From contig PCUO01000035.1 of the NCBI GenBank assembly GCA_002771015.1, positions 1-16,956 on the forward strand: DNA of 16,956 nucleotides, in the 5' to 3' direction. Made by a program: the position numbers and the translations under genes. The DNA comes from Candidatus Yonathbacteria bacterium CG17_big_fil_post_rev_8_21_14_2_50_43_9. Its GTDB lineage: Bacteria > Patescibacteriota > Minisyncoccia > Phycocordibacterales > UBA1550. Below are positions 6,755 to 11,948 of the stretch, in pieces. Position 1 is the first letter of the stretch. Each line of letters begins with the position of its first letter. The notes under the pieces are model-generated. The model did not search any database. It saw only the letters and a program-made list of their open reading frames with translations, and was not told the DNA's origin.

Positions 6755-7429
6755 TCACTGTATTATTTTTCTTAGTACTGGGAACCGCACTTGCCCGTAT
6801 TGGTCTGGCCAAAATTCATATGTCCACATTGTCCCCTTTAACAGAGCATCAATAGCTTGGCGCTGATACTCATCGGCTTCTATATATACAACACCACCAG
6901 GCACGAGGAAATCCCATGCTTGATCAATCAAAATTTTATGAAATTCGTTTCCGCCGTCATTTGCAAAAAATGCGAGATGCGGTTCGTGCGCGACCATATC
7001 TGGGTCTAGGTTATCAATATCGCTTGGCGGAATGTACGGCGGGTTTGCAAAAATAGCGTCATATAGTCCTGTAGCAGTTTCCAGAGAATCGCCAGGAATG
7101 ACTTTTATTTGCTCGTCTGGTATTCCGCTTGCGTGTACGCTTGCGAGAATACCATGAGACAGATTTGCATCAAGTTCGCTTATTTCCACGAGTGTACCAG
7201 GGATATGCTTTGCCACCGCGAGACCCACATTGCCCGACCCCGCGTATGCGTCAAAAGTACGAAGTGGACGTCCAAGCTCAACATGTTTCGCCTTGAGCTC
7301 CTCTATTGCTCGTAGCGCCCAGTGTGCCGTTTCCGCGCGCGGGATGATGGGCTTACACGAGAGGTTAATACGCACCCCAAGAAAATCCTTCCACCCAAAA
7401 ACATACGCATACGGCTCCCCCGCTTTCAA
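6755..7429 (-). CDS. prmC: Peptide chain release factor methyltransferase PrmC (HemK), 5' end disrupted
   Basis: PrmC methylates the glutamine of the GGQ motif in class I release factors using SAM. Signatures are AYVFGWKDFLGVRINLS, PIIPRAETAHW, the SAM loop DAYAGSGNVGLA (60-71 from the TTG start), and the catalytic FANPPYIPPSDI (NPPY at 129-132). TTG 7429 is the only canonical start, but the frame stays open with good family-like sequence up to 7537: IFIPSELSRNITRLLTEKYN, GVETPDYFVDVERLKAGEP. So the TTG start loses about 35 native residues. Upstream of codon CAA (7531-7529) an 81-bp palindromic element brings in-frame TAG and TGA codons. Removing it joins ATG 7615 in frame to give MKIFIPSELSRN. 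The protein may be made from the TTG, from a non-standard ATT/ATA, or not at all. Confidence 0.85.
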   Translation of the reverse strand: MKAGEPYAYVFGWKDFLGVRINLSCKPIIPRAETAHWALRAIEELKAKHVELGRPLRTFDAYAGSGNVGLAVAKHIPGTLVEISELDANLSHGILASVHASGIPDEQIKVIPGDSLETATGLYDAIFANPPYIPPSDIDNLDPDMVAHEPHLAFFANDGGNEFHKILIDQAWDFLVPGGVVYIEADEYQRQAIDALLKGTMWTYEFWPDQYGQVRFPVLRKIIQ

Positions 7430-7530
7430 CCGTTCAACATCGACAAAATAATCGGGAGTTTCTACTCCATTGTATTTCTCGGTGAGGAGGCGTGTGATGT
7501 TTCGGGAGAGTTCGGAGGGTATAAAAATTT

Positions 7531-7611
7531 GTAGGCGCTACACAGTGGCGATGGGGTCTCTGCCAAGAACATTTTTGTTCGTCGCCACTCACAAAAATTT
7601 CTCGGCCCTAC
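7531..7611. mobile_element. 81-bp palindromic element inserted at the start of prmC
   Basis: The element has inverted ends GTAGG (7531-7535) and CCTAC (7607-7611) and an inner inverted pair GTGGCGA (7545-7551) with TCGCCAC (7582-7588), plus GAAC/GTTC around an AT loop. No coding capacity. In the prmC frame it supplies TAG (7540-7538) and TGA codons. Joining 7530 directly to 7612 restores an ATG that runs in frame into prmC. It resembles a REP or MITE-like hairpin element; no obvious target-site duplication is seen. Confidence 0.6.
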
Positions 7612-7653
7612 TCATACGACCCATTTTTCTAAATGGGTGCCCGTATTCGTTTT

Positions 7654-7669
7654 CGATTCCCCCATCGCC
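7654..7669 (+). repeat. Inverted copy of the tRNA-Val 3' end
   Basis: These 16 bases are an exact reverse complement of 7720-7735, which is the acceptor and T-arm 3' part of the minus-strand tRNA-Val. A hairpin ACCCATTT/AAATGGGT (7619-7638) lies just upstream. It is too short for a tRNA gene; it may be a tRNA remnant or a structure-forming sequence that competes with tRNA-Val folding in the precursor. Confidence 0.5.
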
Positions 7670-7717
7670 TCAAAAATAATAGTCGCCAAATGCTACTCAT
7701 TTGTCTCCTTTATTTTG

Positions 7718-7791
7718 TGGGCGATGGGGGAATCGAACCTCCGACCTTTACAATGTCAATGTAACGCTCTAACCATCTGAGCTAATCGCCC
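7718..7791 (-). tRNA. tRNA-Val (anticodon GAC)
   Basis: A complete cloverleaf on the minus strand: acceptor GGGCGAT/ATCGCCC, D-arm AGCTCAGATGGTTAGAGC, anticodon stem TTACA/TGTAA with loop TTGACAT, T-arm with GGTTCGATTCC, and discriminator A. CCA is not encoded (CAA follows). It lies downstream of tRNA-Ser on the same strand. Confidence 0.95.
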
Positions 7792-7849
7792 ATTTTTAAA
7801 TTTTTTAAAATTCAAAAATGCTTATACTAATTTTCAAAACTTCAAACTG

Positions 7850-7936
7850 CGGAGACGGTGAGATTTGAACTCACGGTACGGTTTCCCGCACGGCGGTTTT
7901 CGAAACCGCTGCCTTCAACCACTCAGCCACGTCTCC
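7850..7936 (-). tRNA. tRNA-Ser (anticodon CGA)
   Basis: An 87-base tRNA on the minus strand with acceptor GGAGACG/CGTCTCC, anticodon stem GCGGT/ACCGC and loop TTCGAAA, and the long variable arm expected for serine tRNA. Discriminator is G; CCA is not encoded. It is probably transcribed together with tRNA-Val. Confidence 0.95.
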
Positions 7937-7965
7937 AACAAAAACGATACCAAAACGGCCTTATC

Positions 7966-7994
7966 AAAGTAGCACTTTTTTGCAATTTTGGCAA
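7966..7994 (-). promoter_or_regulatory. Putative promoter for tRNA-Ser/tRNA-Val
   Basis: On the minus strand TTGCCA (7994-7989), a 17-base spacer and TACTTT (7971-7966), placing transcription about 23 bases before the tRNA-Ser 5' end. Confidence 0.4.
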
Positions 7995-8001
7995 AAATTG
8001 G

Positions 8002-8069
8002 TATAGTCAATCGAGCGAGGGAAACGCGAGCCTCCCAAGGCTCGCACTTCCGAGCGAGAGCAGACTATA
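8002..8069. repeat. Nested inverted repeat before tRNA-Glu
   Basis: Outer arms TATAGTC (8002-8008) and GACTATA (8063-8069) enclose a hairpin GCGAGCC (8026-8032)/GGCTCGC (8039-8045). CGAGCGAG also occurs twice as a direct repeat (8012-8019 and 8051-8058). It sits between the divergent tRNA-Ser and tRNA-Glu genes. Role unknown. Confidence 0.45.
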
Positions 8070-8103
8070 TTGTATGCAGTTATATACTGCACAAGTTACT
8101 TTT

Positions 8104-8175
8104 GGCCCCATCGTCTATCGGTTAGGACGAAAGCTTTTCAAGCTTTAAAGCGGGGTTCGACTCCCCGTGGGGTCA
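8104..8175 (+). tRNA. tRNA-Glu (anticodon TTC)
   Basis: Cloverleaf with acceptor GGCCCCA/TGGGGTC (one G-T pair), D-stem GTC/GAC, anticodon stem AAAGC/GCTTT with loop TTTTCAA, T-arm GGGGT/CCCCG-type with TTCGACT, and discriminator A; CCA is not encoded. Its 3' end from the T-loop onwards is duplicated 270 bases downstream. Confidence 0.95.
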
Positions 8176-8191
8176 TGGTTGCCAAAACAAA
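8158..8191 (+). repeat. Direct repeat copy 1: tRNA-Glu 3' end (att-like)
   Basis: A 34-base sequence beginning in the T-loop of tRNA-Glu, running through the acceptor and discriminator and 16 bases beyond. It is identical to 8428-8461. Such 3'-end duplications are typical of tyrosine-recombinase attachment sites in tRNA genes. Confidence 0.8.
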
Positions 8192-8193
8192 TG

Positions 8194-8218
8194 ACACCGC
8201 AGTATAGCGGTGTTTTTT
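8194..8218 (+). terminator. Intrinsic terminator of tRNA-Glu
   Basis: ACACCGC (8194-8200) pairs with GCGGTGT (8207-8213) around a 6-base loop and runs into six T. It lies 18 bases beyond the tRNA. Confidence 0.85.
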
Positions 8219-8312
8219 GTGCCAATGATCACAAACGAGTAAACTGCTTTACTCGCGTCGGGGAGTCGAAAAGCGGAGGCATATTGCGAGATTGCGAGCA
8301 AAGCCGAGCTGG

Positions 8313-8428
8313 GGTCGCGAACACTTTGTATTTTGTGAGGACAGAGGCCAAGAGTCTACGCCCATGGCGTGAATTTGGTAATTCAGAATCTGCTGATTCA
8401 GAAACAAAATACTTAGTGATTCGTGACC
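8313..8428. repeat. 116-bp imperfect inverted repeat
   Basis: The left arm 8313-8336 and the right arm 8404-8428 are inverted copies matching at about 21 of 25 aligned positions, with a perfect core TATTTTGT/ACAAAATA. Smaller hairpins (ACGCC/GGCGT, GAATC/GATTC) lie inside. The right arm ends exactly where the second tRNA-Glu repeat begins. Non-coding. Confidence 0.55.
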
Positions 8429-8461
8429 GACTCCCCGTGGGGTCATGGTTGCCAAAACAAA
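8428..8461 (+). repeat. Direct repeat copy 2: tRNA-Glu 3' end (att-like)
   Basis: Identical over 34 bases to 8158-8191, without the rest of the tRNA, so it is a 3'-end duplication and not a second gene. It is followed at once by a hairpin of 12-bp AT-rich arms (8453-8464 with 8485-8496). Confidence 0.8.
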
Positions 8462-8496
8462 AACACGGCACTTGCAAGAGGAGGGTTTTTGTTTTG
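8453..8496 (+). terminator. Terminator-like hairpin after the second repeat
   Basis: CAAAACAAAAAC (8453-8464) pairs perfectly with GTTTTTGTTTTG (8485-8496) across a 20-base loop. It may be the ancestral tRNA-Glu terminator, now separated from the tRNA by the insertion, or a barrier before norB. Confidence 0.4.
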
Positions 8497-8658
8497 TATT
8501 TAGAGTTATCCACGAGCTGGGGTTGTTATATATTTTTGCATAAACTATACTTATATGAAGGATTTTTCCGGCTATCCGCGCTGTTCGCAATATTTTACAA
8601 AAAAATATAAAAGTGTTGTGAACAGTGCTGGAAGTTGAACGTGAGGTTTTATTAATTA

Positions 8659-8673
8659 TTCGCGAAATATAAT
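8659..8673 (+). promoter_or_regulatory. norB -10 box with adjacent palindrome
   Basis: A consensus TATAAT (8668-8673) ends 9 bases before the norB ATG, predicting a leaderless mRNA. The palindrome TTCGCGAA (8659-8666) abuts it. No recognisable -35 box occurs at 16-18 bases upstream, which suggests activator dependence; no known nitric-oxide regulator site is recognised. Confidence 0.5.
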
Positions 8674-8681
8674 TTACAAAA

Positions 8682-10979
8682 ATGGATAGTCAAAATTACG
8701 AGAAAGACAACGTTAGTAGTATTTTAAAATGGGTTTTATTTGGTGTCGCTATCACCTCATTCTGTATTCTAGGGTGGGCTGCAAAAGTTACATACAGCAC
8801 TGTACCTCCTCAGCCTGACAAGTTTATTGCAGAGTATGGAGAAGTGCTAGTAACTGGCGAGGACATCGTTGCCGGCAAGGGCGGCTTTCAAAAAGCAGGA
8901 CTCATGGACTACGGCAGTCTCTACGGCATGGGCTCGTACTTTGGCATTGACTATACAGCTGAGTACTTGAAACAGCTCGGACTAAAGACCGACGAGAATA
9001 TCGCGATGTCTCGTTATGGACAGTCATTCTCCGCTATCACTGAGGACAACCAAGAATCAGTAAAGCGGGAAATGAGAAAGATGCTCAAGGGCATTGACCT
9101 CACAGAGAACGAAGTAATACTCCCAACTCCACTCGCCGATGCTGTAAAATCAGTTCGCCAGGATATCGTTACATTCCTTCTAACAGAAAATCCTGAAATA
9201 GGTTGGTATGGCGCGAAGGCGCTTAACAATGAAACTGCCGCCATTACCGCAAACTTCCTAATCTATTCATCTATTACAACAGTTGCATTGCGTCCAGATG
9301 GCTCTGCTTCGTGGACACAGAATTGGCCGTTTGAACCTTTAGTTGGAAACGCGCCAACAACGAGCGCGTTCAGCTGGACGTGGATTAGTTACGCTTTCAC
9401 ATTCCTACTCTTTGGAGCTGTGATTTATATTTATGAGCGCTTTCTAAATCACCGTGATACTTCGCCTAGAGAACATAAATTAATTGATTTTCGCCCTCTC
9501 ACGCCTAGCCAGCGCAAGGTTGGGAAATACTTCATCGTTGTAGGCGCGGTTTTCCTAACTCAACTCGCAGTCGGTGTACTCATGGCTCACTATTATTCAG
9601 AACGAACAAGTTTTTACGGATTTGATATAGGAGAATATCTTCCATTCAATTTCCTTAGAGCAATGCACATTCAGACTCCTATCGTTTGGATTGGTTTGTC
9701 GTGGATCGGTGCTGCGCTCTTCCTTGCTCCAGCGATCAGTAAGCGCGAAGCAAAGGGGCAAGGATTCCTTGTTGACCTATTGTTCTGGGTGACACTGTTT
9801 GTAGTTGCAGGTGGACTTGTTGGAAACTACTTGGGCAACATCAACGTAATTGATAAGAACTGGTTCTGGTTTGGAAACCAAGGATTGTCATACATTGAGC
9901 TTGGTCGCTTCTGGCAGATGAGCTTCTTCGTTGGCCTCTTAACATGGTGCGTTCTTGTATTCCGTGCATTGTGGCCTGAGAAGGGGCAGTTCTTTAAGGC
10001 GGCGCGGGAGTTCATTACTGGTAATATTTACCTAGAGCACCTTTTGTGGGCTGCAACGCTAAACATCGCATTGCTATACGCAGCAGGAATGGTCCCACTT
10101 ACAGGAATCGCAAGCTCGTTCTCCATTGCAGACTTCTGGAGATGGTGGGTTGTACACTTGTGGGTAGAACAATCGTTTGAGTTCTTTACAGTGGCAGTGA
10201 GCGCGTACCTCCTTATGGAAACAGGTTTGGTGTCACGAACACTTGCTGAGCGCGCTGTATACTTCGAGCTCATACTTATTTTCTTGGGAGGAGTCCTCGG
10301 CACAGGTCACCACCTATACTGGGTAGGTGCTGGCAGTATATGGATTCCAATTGGAAGCATGTTCTCGTTTATTGAGGTTATCCCACTTCTACTCCTTATT
10401 ATTGAGTCCATCCAGCAATATCGCCTCATTCAAGGGACTGGCGGAACATTCAAGTACAACCTCGCGTACTTGTATATTATCGGTGCTGCCTTCTGGAACT
10501 TCGTAGGAGCGGGAGTATTTGGTGGCGGTCTTATCAATGCTCCTCTAGTAAACTACTACGAGCACGGAACATTCCTAACATTGAACCACGCGCACCTGGC
10601 ACTCTTTGGAGCGTTTGGTTTACTAGCAATAGGACTCATCTACTACTGCTTGCGTTACGCGGCAGGTAACCATACTCCTTTTACGGAGAAAGCTGGGTAC
10701 TGGGCATTCTGGCTCTACAATATCGGGCTCTTAGCATGGATGGTTCTACACTTCCTCCCTATCGGCTTCACTCAGCTTGCTTCAGTGTACGAGCACGGCT
10801 ATGCGTTTGCTCGCAGTATGGAATTCTATGACACAACTGTATTATGGCAGTGGATGAGAATCCCTGGAGATGTATTGTTTGGTATAGCAGCGTTTATTAT
10901 GGTTTGGGATTGGTTCAGGAAACTTAAGCCAGTTTTTAGGGCTCCTAAACAAGGGCAGAGTGATATCTCAACAAACTAG
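8682..10979 (+). CDS. norB: Quinol-dependent nitric oxide reductase (qNOR)
   Basis: The family reduces two NO to N2O at a haem b3-FeB centre, taking electrons from quinol; it belongs to the haem-copper oxidase superfamily. The 765-residue product fits qNOR: one N-terminal helix (about 15-38), an extracytoplasmic cytochrome-c-like domain without CXXCH (40-230, with SWTQNWPFEPLVGNAPTT), then about 13 more helices, total 14. Metal ligands are all present: H329 (RAMHIQTP) and H638 for haem b, H636 for haem b3 (NHAH 635-638), H492 (HLWVE), H543 and H544 (GHH) for FeB; the functional glutamates E496 and E565 (FSFIEVIPL) are also kept. No other respiratory or denitrification gene is in the window, so detoxification or scavenging is as likely as respiration. 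It lies beside a tRNA-Glu 3'-end duplication, suggesting acquisition by transfer. Confidence 0.93.
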   Translation: MDSQNYEKDNVSSILKWVLFGVAITSFCILGWAAKVTYSTVPPQPDKFIAEYGEVLVTGEDIVAGKGGFQKAGLMDYGSLYGMGSYFGIDYTAEYLKQLGLKTDENIAMSRYGQSFSAITEDNQESVKREMRKMLKGIDLTENEVILPTPLADAVKSVRQDIVTFLLTENPEIGWYGAKALNNETAAITANFLIYSSITTVALRPDGSASWTQNWPFEPLVGNAPTTSAFSWTWISYAFTFLLFGAVIYIYERFLNHRDTSPREHKLIDFRPLTPSQRKVGKYFIVVGAVFLTQLAVGVLMAHYYSERTSFYGFDIGEYLPFNFLRAMHIQTPIVWIGLSWIGAALFLAPAISKREAKGQGFLVDLLFWVTLFVVAGGLVGNYLGNINVIDKNWFWFGNQGLSYIELGRFWQMSFFVGLLTWCVLVFRALWPEKGQFFKAAREFITGNIYLEHLLWAATLNIALLYAAGMVPLTGIASSFSIADFWRWWVVHLWVEQSFEFFTVAVSAYLLMETGLVSRTLAERAVYFELILIFLGGVLGTGHHLYWVGAGSIWIPIGSMFSFIEVIPLLLLIIESIQQYRLIQGTGGTFKYNLAYLYIIGAAFWNFVGAGVFGGGLINAPLVNYYEHGTFLTLNHAHLALFGAFGLLAIGLIYYCLRYAAGNHTPFTEKAGYWAFWLYNIGLLAWMVLHFLPIGFTQLASVYEHGYAFARSMEFYDTTVLWQWMRIPGDVLFGIAAFIMVWDWFRKLKPVFRAPKQGQSDISTN

Positions 10980-10992
10980 TTAGCCACGGAAG

Positions 10993-11044
10993 ATACAGTA
11001 AAAACACCCAGCTGGTCTAGACCAGCTGGGTGTTTTTACTGTAT
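10993..11044. terminator. 52-bp perfect palindrome after norB
   Basis: The 26-base half-site 10993-11018 is perfectly complementary to 11019-11044, with TAAAAACACCCAGC on one arm and GCTGGGTGTTTTTA on the other. A-run and T-run positions make it a two-way intrinsic terminator starting 14 bases after the norB stop. Its right edge overlaps the -10 box of the next gene. Confidence 0.85.
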
Positions 11045-11047
11045 AAT
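11042..11047 (+). promoter_or_regulatory. -10 box for the next membrane-protein gene
   Basis: A consensus TATAAT whose first three bases belong to the palindrome. It ends 7 bases before ATG 11054, so the mRNA would be leaderless. No -35 is evident because the palindrome occupies that space. Confidence 0.45.
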
Positions 11048-11053
11048 GCATCT

Positions 11054-11473
11054 ATGGAAAAAATTAACGAAGCACAATCGGTAAAAACATCTCATCCGCA
11101 CTACTACGGAACCCTTGTCAGAAAGCAGTTAGTGTTTGCGGCATTTATAATTTTGCTCGCGGTGCTTATTGATAGCGAACTCAGAAATTTTTATCTTGTT
11201 GTAGGTCTCTTTGGAGTAGTGGGACTGACTATACTTGCTGGACTCACAAGCCCTCAAAAACGCGGAATAATGTTTACGGACATGTTTATTTCGGCAATAA
11301 TGTTTCTAATTTTTGAATATTTTGCAGTCAACGCCTTTGTCAAATATGGAACTTTTTCGGATCCTATATTTTTCTTCCGACAATTGATTGCCGTTATTTA
11401 CCTCATCACGTTATACTACAGCACAAAGACTTTGCGTTACTACGATGACAAAGAGAGCGCGAAGCAACAGTAA
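11054..11473 (+). CDS. Small four-helix membrane protein, unknown function
   Basis: I do not recognise this 139-residue protein. After a hydrophilic start (MEKINEAQSVKTSHPHYYG) come four hydrophobic stretches: LVFAAFIILLAVLI, FYLVVGLFGVVGLTILAGL, FTDMFISAIMFLIFEYFAV and FFFRQLIAVIYLITLYY, and a charged tail. An upstream in-frame GTG at 11030 lies inside the palindrome, so ATG 11054 is chosen, directly after a TATAAT box. It is the first of three small membrane-protein genes between norB and tsaD; whether they have anything to do with NorB is unknown. Confidence 0.75.
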   Translation: MEKINEAQSVKTSHPHYYGTLVRKQLVFAAFIILLAVLIDSELRNFYLVVGLFGVVGLTILAGLTSPQKRGIMFTDMFISAIMFLIFEYFAVNAFVKYGTFSDPIFFFRQLIAVIYLITLYYSTKTLRYYDDKESAKQQ

Positions 11474-11484
11474 TTCATAATCTT

Positions 11485-11643
11485 ATGCCACGCTTTGCAG
11501 AAATCATTTTCGTGCTTTTAATCCTCTGGATTTTAGGATTTTTTGTATTCCATATTGCGGGATTTCTCATTCATATTTTAATCATCGTTGCGATTGTGAT
11601 GATTCTTATCCGCGTTATTAAGAGAGAAAATCCATTCAAATGA
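11485..11643 (+). CDS. Lmo0937/DUF5670-type small membrane protein
   Basis: A 52-residue protein: MPRFAEIIFVLLILWILGFF, then VFHIAGFLIHILIIVAIVMI, then LIRVIKRENPFK. The two hydrophobic segments with the central G-F-I-H-I-L and the closing LIRVI match the pattern of the lmo0937/DUF5670 family, widespread tiny membrane proteins of unknown function. It starts 11 bases after the stop of the previous gene. Its TGA stop overlaps the next ATG as ATGA, which points to translational coupling. Confidence 0.7.
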   Translation: MPRFAEIIFVLLILWILGFFVFHIAGFLIHILIIVAIVMILIRVIKRENPFK

Positions 11644-11903
11644 AAGCCATGCCTAAACAATCTGGGTATATAGGAATTCTTTTAATCCTACTCGGAACGG
11701 CTGGAATGATTTTTTTGTTTATGAAAATGTATTTTAAATCAAGCCCAACCGCGATTGAATTTCAGCCAAATAACGCGCAAGGAGCAACGCCAGCAACGCA
11801 ATACGACCGCCTTCGATCGGATATTGACACTGCAGACGCAATATCAAACCAGTTGAATACAAAAGCGCTAGAGACAAATAAAACTCTAAACAGCCTAAGG
11901 TAG
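11640..11903 (+). CDS. Single-pass membrane protein, unknown function
   Basis: An 87-residue protein with one N-terminal transmembrane segment (YIGILLILLGTAGMIFLFM) followed by a polar domain rich in Gln, Asn, Thr and Asp (TPATQYDRLRSDIDTADAIS, NQLNTKALETNKTLNSLR) that could be helical. Topology suggests an anchored soluble tail. ATG 11640 overlaps the upstream stop; ATG 11649 (MPKQSG) is an alternative start. Family unknown. It completes the short membrane-protein cluster before tsaD. Confidence 0.7.
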   Translation: MKAMPKQSGYIGILLILLGTAGMIFLFMKMYFKSSPTAIEFQPNNAQGATPATQYDRLRSDIDTADAISNQLNTKALETNKTLNSLR

Positions 11904-11912
11904 AATAAAACA

Positions 11913-11940
11913 TTGCGATAGGCTGACAATCTGCTATGAT
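11913..11940 (+). promoter_or_regulatory. Putative tsaD promoter
   Basis: TTGCGA (11913-11918), a 16-base spacer and TATGAT (11935-11940). The -10 box ends 9 bases before ATG 11949, again predicting a leaderless message. Confidence 0.5.
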
Positions 11941-11948
11941 GCTACGAT

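Larger units (their letters stand above)
8176..8681. other. Non-coding gap between tRNA-Glu and norB
   Basis: About 500 bases with no convincing gene. It holds the tRNA-Glu terminator, a hairpin CGAGTAAA (8236-8243)/TTTACTCG (8248-8255), a tandem ATTGCGAG (8283-8298), a 116-bp inverted repeat, the second copy of the tRNA-Glu 3' end, a second terminator-like hairpin and the norB promoter region. An inverted scrap of the T-arm, GGGGAGTCGA, lies at about 8260-8269. A 147-residue open frame across it has no recognisable protein features and covers the repeats and terminators. Confidence 0.6.

Noticed and set aside
7547..7671. Possible tRNA with a long insertion, since GGCGATG at 7547 could pair with CATCGCC near 7663-7669
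   Set aside because: No D-arm or anticodon arm can be drawn, and the 5' part belongs to the 81-bp palindromic element.
7858..8148. A 96-codon frame beginning MRFELTVRF
   Set aside because: It is the translation of the antisense strand of tRNA-Ser plus repeats, a common false gene.
8506..8514. TTATCCACG, a DnaA-box-like site
   Set aside because: A single imperfect box with no cluster, no dnaA or dnaN nearby and no AT-rich unwinding region; not evidence of an origin.
8167..8610. A 147-codon open frame after tRNA-Glu
   Set aside because: It begins inside the tRNA, crosses a terminator and both direct repeats, and has no protein-like features.
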